Made by a program: the position numbers and the translations under genes
The notes under the pieces: model-generated
Told to the model about the DNA's origin: nothing
The model's database searches: none
Seen by the model: only the letters and a program-made list of their open reading frames with translations
Assembly (NCBI GenBank): GCA_900556745.1
Contig: USPU01000013.1
Coordinates: 1-15,856 of the forward strand
Length of the DNA stretch: 15,856 nucleotides
Direction: 5' to 3'
Source of the DNA: an uncultured Veillonellaceae bacterium
GTDB lineage: Bacteria > Bacillota > Negativicutes > Veillonellales > Negativicoccaceae
Part shown: piece by piece, positions 1 through 9,165 of the stretch
Layout: each line of letters begins with the position of its first letter
How positions within the stretch are numbered: position 1 is the first letter of the stretch

Positions 1-637
1 CCCGCCGATCACCGATGGCAAATAAAACCCATTCCGCGGAGGACGCGGCGTGGTCGCCGATCTTCTCCAAGAATTTTCCCATCAACAATGCATCGGGCAG
101 CAAGGGGTCCGGCGAGTCGCCTTTCCGCAATTCCTGAATGATTTCTTCGCGCAACTTGCGAAACAGCTGGTCGACAGTATCATCACGATCGATCGTGCTC
201 TGCGCCAAGTCCGTATCAAAGCGAACCAGTGAGCGCAACGCGCTGTGCAGCATGTCGCGGCCTTCGGCAAGCATATCTTCCAGAATATCCCATGCCGGGT
301 CCGAACGCATTTCACTTTCGTCGGCAAGTTCTACCAGCGAGCCGGCGAGTTCCCCGATACGTTTAATATGGGACGCCATTTTAAAGATCGCCGACACCAG
401 TCGGAAATCGGACGCCAACGGCTGTTCGCTTGCCAAAAGGCGCAAACAGTTTTCTTCCAATTTGCGTTTGGCGGAAACAATACGGCGCACGGCCTCATCG
501 ACTTCTTTGTACGGAACGCTGTCTCCGTCTTGAAAAATCGTCGATGCCATTTGCAACACATCATCCGTCCAGCTGCCGACCGTAATGATGTCGTTACGCA
601 ACTCGTTGAGTTCGCGTTCTAATCGGATTCTGACCAC
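1..637 (-). CDS. phoU: PhoU, phosphate signalling regulator (3' end outside window)
   Basis: PhoU is a cytoplasmic helical-bundle protein. It links the Pst transporter to the PhoR sensor kinase and restrains phosphate uptake. About 212 codons are visible and the C-terminus lies beyond the left edge. The protein begins VVRIRLERELNELRNDI and is almost entirely amphipathic helix in the two-repeat PhoU layout. A first repeat carries FRLVSAIFKMASHIKRIGELA, and the second carries the metal-site motif LEKIGDHAAS near residue 195. The start is GTG at 637, preceded by GCGAGG about 6 bases upstream; no ATG or other better start lies upstream in frame. It is the last visible gene of the pst operon, 43 bases after pstB. 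Family assignment is firm; its role in this organism is inferred from the family. Confidence 0.93.
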   Translation of the reverse strand, partial: MVRIRLERELNELRNDIITVGSWTDDVLQMASTIFQDGDSVPYKEVDEAVRRIVSAKRKLEENCLRLLASEQPLASDFRLVSAIFKMASHIKRIGELAGSLVELADESEMRSDPAWDILEDMLAEGRDMLHSALRSLVRFDTDLAQSTIDRDDTVDQLFRKLREEIIQELRKGDSPDPLLPDALLMGKFLEKIGDHAASSAEWVLFAIGDRR

Positions 638-680
638 AATATACCTCGCTTTTATTATACCAAGTCGAACGTTTTTCCGT

Positions 681-1436
681 TCAACCGAAACGTCCGGTTA
701 CATAATCTTCCGTTCGCTGTTCCTTGGGGTTCGTAAAGATGACATCCGTCGCATCTTTTTCAATGACTTCACCCAACAGGAAAAACGCCGTCGAGTGTGA
801 GCAACGCGCCGCCTGTTGCATATTGTGCGTAACCAGGACGATGGTGTATTGCTGTTTCAATTCTTCAATCAGGTTTTCGATTTTCAATGTGGAAATCGGA
901 TCGAGCGCGGACGTCGGTTCATCCATGAGAATGACTTCGGGATCGACCGCAATCGCGCGGGCGATGCAAATACGCTGCTGTTGCCCGCCGGAAAGAGCTA
1001 GCGCGCTTTCATGCAGACGGTCACTGACTTCGTCCCAAATCGACGCCTGTTTCAAGCTTCGTTCCACCGTTTCATCCAAAATCGACTTCTTTTTGATTCC
1101 CATCGATTTCAGCGCAAACGTGATGTTATCATAAATGCTCATCGGGAACGGGTTCGGCTTTTGGAATACCATCCCGATCTGTCTGCGCAGCTGATTGACA
1201 TCGTGCACATCAAATACATTTTGTCCGCGATACAATACTTCGCCGGTGATCCGGCAGCCTTCAATCAAATCATTCATACGGTTAAGAACACGCAAGAATG
1301 TCGACTTGCCGCAACCCGACGGTCCGATCAACGCGGTGATCGCACGCTCTTCAATCTCCATATTGACATCAAAGAGCGCTTGTTTTTCCCCATAATAGAG
1401 GTTTAAGTTGTTCACTTTAAAAGCCAAGTCGGACAT
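681..1436 (-). CDS. pstB: PstB, phosphate ABC transporter ATPase
   Basis: PstB is the cytoplasmic ATPase that powers PstCA-mediated phosphate import. The 251-residue length is normal for PstB. All ABC motifs are visible: Walker [10 protein letters not shown] (38-46), Q-loop in [10 protein letters not shown] (89-98), signature LSGGQQQR (148-155), Walker B VILMDEP (168-174) and the switch histidine in VTHNM (H204). The [14 protein letters not shown] segment is typical of PstB rather than other ABC ATPases. The start is ATG at 1436 with GGAG about 9 bases upstream. It lies one base after the pstA stop, so the ribosome binding site sits inside the end of pstA and the genes are translationally coupled. 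Confidence 0.97.
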   Translation of the reverse strand: MSDLAFKVNNLNLYYGEKQALFDVNMEIEERAITALIGPSGCGKSTFLRVLNRMNDLIEGCRITGEVLYRGQNVFDVHDVNQLRRQIGMVFQKPNPFPMSIYDNITFALKSMGIKKKSILDETVERSLKQASIWDEVSDRLHESALALSGGQQQRICIARAIAVDPEVILMDEPTSALDPISTLKIENLIEELKQQYTIVLVTHNMQQAARCSHSTAFFLLGEVIEKDATDVIFTNPKEQRTEDYVTGRFG

Positions 1437-1437
1437 C

Positions 1438-2274
1438 TTATTTTCTCCATTTATTCATGACAAGCGAGGAGATCTCGTTCATCAAAACTACGACTACAAT
1501 CAAGATAACGCCGGTGGCGTACGCTTTATCCGTGTGAATACCTTCGCTGGAAAGCGCGTACATGTGAATCGCCATCGTTCGGCCGGACTGCATCAGGTTG
1601 CCCGGGATTTCCGGAACGGTGCCGATCGTATACATCAACGCGACCGTTTCACCGACGATGCGGCCGATCGCCAAGATAACGCCTGCTACAATCCCGCGGC
1701 CGGCTACCGGCAAAATAATTTTCAAAATGGTATCCCGTTTACCTACGCCCAAGCCGTAGCTGCCTTCGCGCAAACCGGTCGGCACGGTCAAAAGAGCTTC
1801 TTCCGTTGTCTTAATGACAAAGGGAAGCACGAGGATCGTCATTGTTAAAATACCGGAAATCAAAGAGTATCCCAGCTGCAAGAAAATAACGAAAAACAAA
1901 AAACCGAACAAACCGTACACGATGGAAGGAATACCGGCGAGCGTTTCGCTGGCCATCCGAACCCATTTTACCAACCACGAGTCGCGTTGCGCGTATTCCG
2001 TCATATACACGGCGGTGCCTACGCCCAACGGTATCGCCAAAAGCAATGTGCCGACGGTCAGGTAAATCGTCGTGATCAATGCCGGAAAGAGTGAAACGTT
2101 AGAGGTATTGTATTTATAAGCAAACAGTTCGGCGGTCACGAACGGAATACCGTTCCAAAGGATGTGTACCAGCAAGTACACCAAGACACCCATCGTGAGC
2201 GTAATGCCCAGCCAAACGGCTGCCTGTACGATCCATTCATAGACGCCGCGCGTTTCCCCACGACGTTGGCTCAT
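1438..2274 (-). CDS. pstA: PstA, phosphate ABC transporter permease
   Basis: PstA is one of the two integral membrane subunits forming the phosphate channel of the Pst importer. The 278-residue protein has about six hydrophobic helices, the first at residues 15-38. It carries the permease coupling loop for PstB around [21 protein letters not shown], followed by the family-typical [10 protein letters not shown]. The sequence [11 protein letters not shown] in the middle is shared with PstC and is a hallmark of the PstA/PstC pair. Its ATG overlaps the pstC stop in an ATGA arrangement (2271-2274), which implies coupled translation. Downstream, pstB begins one base after the stop. Confidence 0.96.
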   Translation of the reverse strand: MSQRRGETRGVYEWIVQAAVWLGITLTMGVLVYLLVHILWNGIPFVTAELFAYKYNTSNVSLFPALITTIYLTVGTLLLAIPLGVGTAVYMTEYAQRDSWLVKWVRMASETLAGIPSIVYGLFGFLFFVIFLQLGYSLISGILTMTILVLPFVIKTTEEALLTVPTGLREGSYGLGVGKRDTILKIILPVAGRGIVAGVILAIGRIVGETVALMYTIGTVPEIPGNLMQSGRTMAIHMYALSSEGIHTDKAYATGVILIVVVVLMNEISSLVMNKWRK

Positions 2275-3134
2275 GATTTAACCAGCCTTTCACGTAAAAA
2301 CAGGAACAGCGTATTCAATAACAAAATCATAATAAACAAAATGGCGCCGGTCGCAATCAACGCTTCCCTGTGCAGGTCTGCCGCGTAACCCATTTCCAAA
2401 ACGACATTGGCCGTCAAAGTACGCGTCCCGTCCCAAAGTGACGACGGAATCACCGCCTGGTTGCCCGCGACCATGATAACGGCCATCGTTTCACCGACCG
2501 CGCGGCCGATACCCAAGACAAACGACGCCAAGATACCGCCGGAAGCCGCCGGCACCATGATCCCGACCACGGTACGTTCGTGGGTCAATCCCAAAGCGCG
2601 GCCGCCTTCGTAGTAACGATCCGGTACCGTGGAAAGCGCCGACTCGCTGACAGAAATAATCGTCGGCAAAATCATGATGGCAAGCAATAACGCCGCCGTA
2701 AACACGCTGTTGCCGTTGCCGCCTAAATACCCACGAACCATCGGTACCATGACAACCATCCCGAAGAAACCGTAGACGATCGAAGGGATACCGGCCAATA
2801 ATAAAACTAACGAACGTAGGACACGCCGCCACTTTTCCGGTGCAAAAAAAGAAAGGCAGACGGCTGCCGCCAAGGCAACCGGTCCGCCCATCAAAATCGC
2901 ACCGAGAGTGACCAGCATACTGCCGATGATCATCGGGAAAATCCCGTATGCGGGCGGTACGTCCGTCGGGCGCCAACTTGCTCCCAAAAGGAAATCCTGC
3001 AGACCGATGGTAAACATCGGCGGGATTCCTTTGGCAAAGATAAAGAGCCCGATGAGGAAGACGCATATGATGGACATTGCCGCCATCACATGCACCGTCC
3101 AACTCATCAACTTTTCACTTGTCTGCGAATTCAT
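2271..3134 (-). CDS. pstC: PstC, phosphate ABC transporter permease
   Basis: PstC is the partner permease of PstA. The 287-residue protein starts MNSQTSEKLMSWTVHV and has about six membrane helices. It contains [17 protein letters not shown], the coupling loop ALGLTHERTVVGIMVPAA and the conserved GIGRAVGETMAV. The insert FLLGASWRPTDVPPAYGI after the first helix matches the extracytoplasmic N-terminal region that distinguishes PstC from PstA. The ATG at 3134 has GGGAGTGA just upstream and follows the pstS stop by 30 bases; no terminator or promoter is evident in that gap. The stop overlaps the pstA start by 4 bases. Confidence 0.96.
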   Translation of the reverse strand: MNSQTSEKLMSWTVHVMAAMSIICVFLIGLFIFAKGIPPMFTIGLQDFLLGASWRPTDVPPAYGIFPMIIGSMLVTLGAILMGGPVALAAAVCLSFFAPEKWRRVLRSLVLLLAGIPSIVYGFFGMVVMVPMVRGYLGGNGNSVFTAALLLAIMILPTIISVSESALSTVPDRYYEGGRALGLTHERTVVGIMVPAASGGILASFVLGIGRAVGETMAVIMVAGNQAVIPSSLWDGTRTLTANVVLEMGYAADLHREALIATGAILFIMILLLNTLFLFLRERLVKS

Positions 3135-3164
3135 CCGCTCACTCCCGCTTCTTACCGGCAGATG

Positions 3165-4067
3165 TTATTTCGCATCCTGCCATTTCGTAATTTTGCCAAT
3201 ATAAACGTCACGAACGGAATCCGCTTTGATGTTTTCTACGCTGTTCGCTTTGTTGACCACAACTGCCAAACCGTCTTTGGCAATAACGTTACCGTCTACT
3301 TTATCTTTTTCGCTGTCTTTCAATTCACGCGATGCCATACCGAGGTCGGCCGTGCCGCTGATCGCCGATTGCACACCGGTCGTCGAGTCGCTCTGCTGCA
3401 CTTCGACTTTCAGGTTCGGGTTGGCTTTCTGATAGGCTTCCGCCAATTTTTCCATGACCGGAGTTACCGAAGACGAACCCGCGCATACGATTTTGCCGGA
3501 CTGGTTCGCCGGAGTGTACGCCGCCGGAGCTTGATCCACCGCGATGTAGCCGTTGTCAGTAACGATCTTCTGGCCTTCTTTACTGTGGATAAATTTCAGG
3601 AAGTCTTGCGCTTGCGGCGTCAGACCTTTTTCTTTGTTGATGACGACGTTGAACGGACGAGCCAATTTGTACTGACCGTTCATAACATTCGCCGGGGTCG
3701 CTTCCACGCCGTCAACTTTCAACGCTTTTACGGTATCGTTCAACGAACCGAGGGAAATGTAGCCGAGCGCATACGCGTCGTTCGCTACGCTGGTCATCAT
3801 GACGTTGGTACTGTTCGTAATCTGCGCGGAGCTCAAAGTGCGGTCCACTTTCTTACCGTTTTCTTTGACTTCAATGCCCAACAATTCTATGAACGCGCCA
3901 CGCGTACCGGAACCGTCTTCACGGGAAATAACGTGAATATCTTTGGCCAAATCAAAAGCCGCTTTGTCACCGCCGGAGCTGGATCCGGAACCGCCACCGC
4001 AACCCGCGATCGCTAATGCCATTACTACACCGGCTGCTGCTAAACCCAAACGTTTGCCTTGTTTCAT
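3165..4067 (-). CDS. pstS: PstS, phosphate-binding lipoprotein with circularly permuted halves
   Basis: PstS is the extracytoplasmic phosphate-binding lipoprotein that delivers phosphate to PstCA. The start is the ATG at 4067, preceded by AAAGGAGG; a longer in-frame extension to 4148 has no ribosome site and would bury the signal peptide. Residues 1-23 form a lipoprotein signal ending in the lipobox IAGC (Cys23), followed by a Gly/Ser linker. The mature 300-residue protein has an unusual order. Residues 43-178 correspond to the usual C-terminal half (SREDGSGTRGAF, YISLGSLNDTVKALKVDG, ARPFN, SKEGQKIV). After a Pro/Ala-rich linker (about 178-190), residues 191-300 correspond to the usual N-terminal half (AGSSSVTPVMEKLAEAY, QSDSTTG, GMASRELKD, AKDGLAVVVN, GKITKWQDAK). 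The phosphate-loop residues of both halves appear present. Operon position and motifs make the function secure; the permutation was read directly from motif order. Confidence 0.95.
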   Translation of the reverse strand: MKQGKRLGLAAAGVVMALAIAGCGGGSGSSSGGDKAAFDLAKDIHVISREDGSGTRGAFIELLGIEVKENGKKVDRTLSSAQITNSTNVMMTSVANDAYALGYISLGSLNDTVKALKVDGVEATPANVMNGQYKLARPFNVVINKEKGLTPQAQDFLKFIHSKEGQKIVTDNGYIAVDQAPAAYTPANQSGKIVCAGSSSVTPVMEKLAEAYQKANPNLKVEVQQSDSTTGVQSAISGTADLGMASRELKDSEKDKVDGNVIAKDGLAVVVNKANSVENIKADSVRDVYIGKITKWQDAK

Positions 4068-4101
4068 CTTTTTCGTTCCTCCTTTGGAATCGATACGAAT
4101 T

Positions 4102-4166
4102 GGTATAACTGCATAATAGCGAAAGACTGTCAAAAGACTACACAGCATTTGTAAATAAATTGTAAA
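4102..4166 (-). promoter_or_regulatory. pst operon promoter with four-hexamer PhoP box
   Basis: Read on the minus strand, four hexamers occur with an exact 11-bp period: TTTACA (4166-4161), TTTACA (4155-4150), TGTGTA (4144-4139) and TTGACA (4133-4128), each separated by 5 bases. This is the known layout of Bacillus-type PhoP boxes (TTAACA-like direct repeats, one per helical turn). A -10-like TATTAT lies at 4118-4113, 9 bases beyond the last repeat, as expected for a PhoP-activated promoter lacking an independent -35. An alternative -10, TATACC, lies at 4107-4102. The pstS ribosome site AAAGGAGG and start follow at about 4085-4065. Activation by PhoP under phosphate limitation is inferred. 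Confidence 0.7.
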
Positions 4167-4415
4167 AACAAAGTTTTTGTAAGCTGCATTGAAAATAAAT
4201 CGGACAAATTTTCTATCGCCTCTTAAGAAGTCCTTTATTTACAATGTCTGCGCATCTTCAAAACATTACGATAAATCATTTTAATATTTTTACACTTTTA
4301 CAGGCGTATCATTATATCGTGTTTTTATATTTTCCAACGCGGCTTCCGACAGCGATCGGAATCTCCCGATTTTATCCGAATACGTTTTGCAAACATCATG
4401 TTGTAAAAGCGGTAC
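4167..4415. other. Intergenic spacer between the uvrC terminator and the pst promoter
   Basis: This AT-rich stretch holds no convincing gene. A minus-strand TATAAT (4316-4311) follows TTGGAA (4337-4332) at a short 15-base spacing and could be a weak second promoter toward pst. A short imperfect inverted repeat, CCGA...TCGG, lies around 4347-4361. No ribosome site precedes any of the short ORFs here. Confidence 0.4.
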
Positions 4416-4446
4416 AAAAAAAGAGCGGTGCTCACCGCTCTTTTTT
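4416..4446 (-). terminator. Rho-independent terminator of the uvrBAC operon
   Basis: A perfect hairpin has GAGCGGTG (4423-4430) and CACCGCTC (4433-4440) around a 2-base loop. It is flanked by A and T runs that extend the pairing to 4417-4446. On the minus strand the stem is followed by a T run, so it ends uvrC transcription. The uvrC stop codon (4447-4445) reaches into the flanking T run of the stem. The symmetric A/T tracts mean it could also stop rightward transcripts. Confidence 0.9.
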
Positions 4447-6307
4447 ATACCCATTTTTGCTTGTCTTCTTTCGTCTGCAATTGCTGCTGCTTTTCGTGTT
4501 TCTCCGCCCGCAGAAACGTGTGCACAGCTTCGGCGGCTTTCCGATTCATGCCGGGCACGGCCGCCAATGCTTCGACGTCGGCCGAGCGCATCGCGTCCAA
4601 ATTCGGAAACGCCTGCCATAGCGCCTGACGACGTTTCGGACCGATGCCGTCGATATGATCCAATATAGATTGGAAATTCCGCTTGCTGCGCAGTTTACGG
4701 TGGTACGTAATCGCGAATCGATGGGCTTCATCACGCACTGTCTGCAATAACTGCAGCGCCGGTAAGCGATGATCCAACACAATCGGTTCGTTGCTGTACT
4801 CGGTAAAAATCTCTTCGATCCGTTCCGCCAGAGCGATAACCGGTGTTTGAACGCCGCACTCGCGAATAACGGGCAACGCCGCATGCAACTGTCCTTTACC
4901 GCCATCGATGACGATCAGATCCGGCAACGGCCAATCGGGATGATTTCCGTAACGGCGCGCCATAATTTCACGCATGGAGGCGAAATCATCCGGCTTGCCC
5001 TGCACGGTTTTCAATTTGAATTTGCGGTATTCGCTGCCGGTCGGTTTGCCGTCGATCAAAACACTCATGGAGGCGACGGTCTCCGCGCCCTGGATATGAC
5101 TGATATCAAAACACTCAATGCGCTCGGGTAAATTGGGCAAATCCAAAATTTCCGCGAGATCGCGCACGGCGCCGCTTTGTTTATCCACCGTGTGCTGCCA
5201 TTGCAATTCTTTATCCGCCAGATACTTCGCGGCATTGTCCTGCGCCATATCTTTCAGACCGCGACGGAAGCCTCGTTGCGGCACGGCGATTTTCACCTGC
5301 GAACCCCGCTCCGCCGTCAACCATTCACCGAGCAGTTCGGCATCGGCCGGCAAAAACGGCACGGCCACTTCTTTCGGCACGCGGTCCGCGCTGCCGGTGT
5401 AATAATTTTTGATAAATCCGGCCAATACTTCCGCATCACTTTCACCGTAGGAGCCGCTGACCATATAGTTTTCTTTGCCGATCACTTTGCCGGCGCGGAC
5501 AAGTAAAATGACGACGCCTACTTTATCCGCCGTACGAGCGACGCCGATCATATCCAAGTTGCCGGCGGCGGCCACGATGTTTTGCCGCTCCTGCACGCTT
5601 TTCAACGCGACGATACGGTCCCGGTAGCGGGCCGCTTCCTCATAACGCATCGCCGCGGCCGCCTCTTTCATGCTGTTTTCCCAGCGGTGCAGCCACTGCC
5701 GGTTTTTACCTTCAAAAATATCGCAGACTTCCTGCGCCATTTGATGGTACGCGGCTTGTTCCACCCGGCCCATGCAGGGCGCCTGGCAGCGTTTCAAATG
5801 GTATTGCAGACAGGGTCGTCGCACTTTCATCGACCGACAAGTCCGCAAGGGGTAAATCTGCCGCAAGGTTTTCAATGTCCGCGCCACCGAACCGACGTCG
5901 GTAAAGGGTCCCAAGTAGCGTGCGCCGTCACGCACCAGTCGCCGCGTCATAAAGACGCGCGGATAGGCTTCCTGCAACGTGATTTTGATGTACGGATATG
6001 TTTTATCATCCCGCAGCAGAATATTGTATTTCGGATGCAAGCGTTTAATTAAATTGCATTCGAGAATGAGCGCTTCCAGTTCCGTTTTGGTCAAAATAAA
6101 ATCGACATCTTCGGCGTGGTTCATCATGGCATTCACTTTGGGGCTGTTCTTGCTTTCTTCCCGCACGTAGGAACGCACGCGGCTGCGTAAATTCACCGCT
6201 TTGCCGACGTAGATGACTTTACCGAACCGATCTTTCCACTGGTAGACCCCGGGTGTGGTCGGCAAGGCGTCGAGCTTGGTTTGAATCCGCTCATTCACTT
6301 GCCGCAT
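4445..6307 (-). CDS. uvrC: UvrC, excinuclease ABC subunit C
   Basis: UvrC makes the two incisions flanking a lesion once UvrB is loaded on damaged DNA. The 620-residue length is normal. The N-terminal GIY-YIG nuclease is visible at about 20-100 ([24 protein letters not shown]). A UVR motif that contacts UvrB lies near 205-235 ([20 protein letters not shown]). The RNase H-like nuclease half follows, with [21 protein letters not shown] and DEAHRFA. The C-terminus has paired helix-hairpin-helix motifs ([13 protein letters not shown] and [12 protein letters not shown]). The ATG at 6307 follows GTGGAGG at good spacing and overlaps the end of uvrA by 17 bases, indicating coupling to uvrA. Confidence 0.97.
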   Translation of the reverse strand: MRQVNERIQTKLDALPTTPGVYQWKDRFGKVIYVGKAVNLRSRVRSYVREESKNSPKVNAMMNHAEDVDFILTKTELEALILECNLIKRLHPKYNILLRDDKTYPYIKITLQEAYPRVFMTRRLVRDGARYLGPFTDVGSVARTLKTLRQIYPLRTCRSMKVRRPCLQYHLKRCQAPCMGRVEQAAYHQMAQEVCDIFEGKNRQWLHRWENSMKEAAAAMRYEEAARYRDRIVALKSVQERQNIVAAAGNLDMIGVARTADKVGVVILLVRAGKVIGKENYMVSGSYGESDAEVLAGFIKNYYTGSADRVPKEVAVPFLPADAELLGEWLTAERGSQVKIAVPQRGFRRGLKDMAQDNAAKYLADKELQWQHTVDKQSGAVRDLAEILDLPNLPERIECFDISHIQGAETVASMSVLIDGKPTGSEYRKFKLKTVQGKPDDFASMREIMARRYGNHPDWPLPDLIVIDGGKGQLHAALPVIRECGVQTPVIALAERIEEIFTEYSNEPIVLDHRLPALQLLQTVRDEAHRFAITYHRKLRSKRNFQSILDHIDGIGPKRRQALWQAFPNLDAMRSADVEALAAVPGMNRKAAEAVHTFLRAEKHEKQQQLQTKEDKQKWV

Positions 6308-9152
6308 GACGATCCTCCACCTGACCGAGTTTTCGCGCTCGTTCCAACAATGGCGCCAAATAATGCCCCGTGTAGGATGCCGGCACGGCCGCCACTTCTT
6401 CCGGCGTGCCGGTCGCCACGATCGTACCGCCGCCAGAGCCGCCTTCCGGTCCCAAGTCGATAATATGATCGGCGCATTTAATCACATCTAAATTGTGCTC
6501 GATGATCACCACGGTATCGCCTTCATCCACAATTCTCTGCAAGACATCCATCAGTTTATGAATATCCGCCACATGCAATCCGGTGGTCGGTTCATCCAGA
6601 AGGTAGAGCGTCTTGCCGGTGCTGCGTTTCGCCAGTTCCGTCGCCAATTTGACGCGTTGCGCTTCCCCGCCGGAAAGCGTGGTCGCCGGCTGACCGAGAC
6701 GAATGTACCCGAGTCCGACGTCCTGAATCGTTTGCAATTTTCGGACAATGGCCGGATGATTGGCGAAAAATTCGACCGCTTCATCCACTGTCATATTGAG
6801 CACATCGGAAATATTTTTACCCTTGTATTTCACTTCCAGCGTTTCGCGATTATAGCGCGCGCCGTGGCAGACTTCGCAGGGCACGTACACGTCGGGCAGG
6901 AAATGCATTTCAATTTTAATGATGCCGTCGCCCTTGCAGGCCTCGCACCGACCTCCGCTCATATTGAAGCTGAAACGCCCCGGCTTATAGCCGCGCAACT
7001 TCGCTTCCGGCGTTTGGCTGTACAATTCACGAATCGGCGTGAAAACACCGGTATACGTCACCGGATTGGAACGCGGCGTACGTCCGATCGGCTGCTGGTT
7101 GATATCGATAATTTTGTCGATATTTTTCGCGCCGGTAATGCTTTTATACGTGCCGGTACGGTGGTATTTGCGGTACAGACCGTTGGCCAATCCTTTGTAA
7201 AGGATCTCGTTGACCAGCGTACTTTTACCCGAACCGGATACCCCGGTCACGACCGTCAGGCAGCCCAAGGGGAACGTCACATCAATATTCTGCAAGTTGT
7301 GTTCACTCGCGCCGCGGACCACGAGTTTTTTGCCGTTGCCTTTGCGGCGTTGCGCCGGTACGGGAATGTAGCGCTTGCCCGCGAGGTATTGTCCGGTCAG
7401 CGATTGCGGCGTTTGCAAAATGGTTTTTAAATCCCCCTGCGCGACAATTTGACCGCCGTACTCACCGGCTCCCGGACCGATATCGACGATATGGTCCGCC
7501 GCGCGAATGGTATCTTCATCATGCTCGACGACGATCAGGCTGTTGCCCAAATCGCGCAGTCCTTTCAAGGTTGCAAGCAGACGATCATTATCGCGCTGGT
7601 GCAAACCGATCGAAGGTTCGTCCAAAATGTAAAGCACACCGACGAGACCCGAGCCGATCTGCGTCGCCAGACGAATCCGCTGCGCCTCCCCGCCGGACAG
7701 CGTGCCCGATGAGCGGGCCAGCGTCAAATAGCCCAAGCCCACATCATAAAGGAACCCGATGCGCGCATTGAGTTCTTTCACAATTTGGCGGGCAATGACC
7801 ATTTCTTTTTCCGTCAATTCGAGTTCGTTCAAAAAATCGCGAATTTCCGCAATCGAAAGGCAGGTCAGCTCATGAATATTCAAGCCGCCGACCTTGAACG
7901 CCAACACTTCCGGTTTGAGGCGCGCGCCCTGGCATTCCGTACAGGGAACCTCCGTCATGTAGCGTTCCATTTCCTGTCGCTGACTGTCCGAGAAGGCGTC
8001 TCGATGGCGGCGTTTCACCATGGGAACGACACCTTCAAACGCTCGATCATAACTCTTGACTTCGCCGCGCATATTTTCATAGCGGAAACGGAATTTTTTA
8101 GACGTGCCGTCGCGCAAATAGCGCTTGCCTTCCGCCGGTAAATCACTGTAAGAATTATCCAACGTCAGACCGTACGATTTCAGGAACGGCACGAGCTGCA
8201 CCATGAACCATGAGTTACGGTTCGTGGAAAGCGCTTGCAGCGCGCCGTCTTTGAACGACAAATCGGGATCCGGTACGATCAGACTGAAATCCGGCTCCAG
8301 GCTCGCGCCCAGACCCGTGCAAACGGGACACGCTCCCAGCGGATTATTAAAGGAAAACAGCCGCGGTTCCGGTTCCGGTAGGGAAATCCCGCAATCCGGA
8401 CAGGCGAAATGCTGACTGAATACGTATTGCGGTCCGTCCACCACCTGCGCATACACGACGCCTTCCCCTAAACTGAGCGCCGTTTCGAGCGAACCGGCTA
8501 AACGCTGCGCCAAGCCTTCGCGCGCGATCAGTCGATCGACCACCACCTCGATGACATGTTTGCGATTTTTCTCCAAATCGATCTCTTCATCGAGATTCCG
8601 CACTTCGCCGTCGACGCGTACGCGCGCATAACCTTCTTTGCGCAAGCGCTCCAGCGTCTTTTTATGCGTGCCTTTTTGCGCCCGAACGACCGGCGCCAGT
8701 AAGAGAAAACGCGTGCCCTCCGGTAAAGCTAAAATGGCATCCGTAATCTGTTCGACGGTCTGTTGCGTGATCGGCTTGCCGCAATGCGGGCAAAACGGCC
8801 GCCCTACCCGCGCGTACAAAAGACGCAGGTAGTCGTAAATCTCGGTCACAGTGCCGACCGTCGAACGCGGGTTGCGGCTGGTCGTTTTCTGATCGATCGA
8901 AATGGCCGGCGAAAGGCCCGCGATATAATCGACGTCCGGCTTATCCATCTGCCCGAGGAACTGCCGCGCGTACGCGGACAAAGACTCTACATAACGGCGC
9001 TGTCCTTCCGCGTAAATGGTGTCAAACGCGAGAGAGGACTTGCCGCTGCCGGAAAGTCCCGTAAAAACAATAAATTTATCCCGCGGCAGACGCAAATCAA
9101 TATTTTGCAAATTATGCTGACGCGCCCCGCGAATGATCATTTCTTCTTTCAT
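6291..9152 (-). CDS. uvrA: UvrA, excinuclease ABC damage-recognition ATPase
   Basis: UvrA is the dimeric ABC-type ATPase that scans DNA for lesions and loads UvrB. The protein has 953 residues, a standard length. The first Walker A is GLSGSGKSS (32-40). The first zinc module is CPDC...CPVC (about 250-280), and the second is CEAC...CEVC (about 735-765, in [11 protein letters not shown]). The second Walker A is [11 protein letters not shown]. Two ABC signatures (LSGGEAQR) and two Walker B segments ([24 protein letters not shown]) are present. The ATG at 9152 has AAGGAG upstream. It lies 13 bases after the uvrB stop and its 3' end overlaps uvrC, so the three genes form a single transcript. Confidence 0.98.
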   Translation of the reverse strand: MKEEMIIRGARQHNLQNIDLRLPRDKFIVFTGLSGSGKSSLAFDTIYAEGQRRYVESLSAYARQFLGQMDKPDVDYIAGLSPAISIDQKTTSRNPRSTVGTVTEIYDYLRLLYARVGRPFCPHCGKPITQQTVEQITDAILALPEGTRFLLLAPVVRAQKGTHKKTLERLRKEGYARVRVDGEVRNLDEEIDLEKNRKHVIEVVVDRLIAREGLAQRLAGSLETALSLGEGVVYAQVVDGPQYVFSQHFACPDCGISLPEPEPRLFSFNNPLGACPVCTGLGASLEPDFSLIVPDPDLSFKDGALQALSTNRNSWFMVQLVPFLKSYGLTLDNSYSDLPAEGKRYLRDGTSKKFRFRYENMRGEVKSYDRAFEGVVPMVKRRHRDAFSDSQRQEMERYMTEVPCTECQGARLKPEVLAFKVGGLNIHELTCLSIAEIRDFLNELELTEKEMVIARQIVKELNARIGFLYDVGLGYLTLARSSGTLSGGEAQRIRLATQIGSGLVGVLYILDEPSIGLHQRDNDRLLATLKGLRDLGNSLIVVEHDEDTIRAADHIVDIGPGAGEYGGQIVAQGDLKTILQTPQSLTGQYLAGKRYIPVPAQRRKGNGKKLVVRGASEHNLQNIDVTFPLGCLTVVTGVSGSGKSTLVNEILYKGLANGLYRKYHRTGTYKSITGAKNIDKIIDINQQPIGRTPRSNPVTYTGVFTPIRELYSQTPEAKLRGYKPGRFSFNMSGGRCEACKGDGIIKIEMHFLPDVYVPCEVCHGARYNRETLEVKYKGKNISDVLNMTVDEAVEFFANHPAIVRKLQTIQDVGLGYIRLGQPATTLSGGEAQRVKLATELAKRSTGKTLYLLDEPTTGLHVADIHKLMDVLQRIVDEGDTVVIIEHNLDVIKCADHIIDLGPEGGSGGGTIVATGTPEEVAAVPASYTGHYLAPLLERARKLGQVEDRHAASE

Positions 9153-9165
9153 AGCACTCCTTTAT

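Noticed and set aside
635..685. Possible internal promoter for phoU (TTGAAC, 19 bases, TATAAT at 659-654) and a 5-bp hairpin at 667-682
   Set aside because: The spacing is poor and the transcript would begin at the ribosome site itself; the hairpin is too weak to call an attenuator.
2491..3102. Leftward 203-codon ORF in another frame of pstC
   Set aside because: Overlaps pstC entirely and lacks family motifs, whereas pstC has its full motif set.
3090..4016. Rightward 308-codon ORF opposite pstS
   Set aside because: Antisense shadow of pstS; low-complexity basic composition and no family resemblance, while pstS is certain.
6495..7430. Rightward 311-codon ORF opposite uvrA
   Set aside because: Antisense shadow produced by the codon bias of uvrA; no plausible ribosome site or recognised motif.
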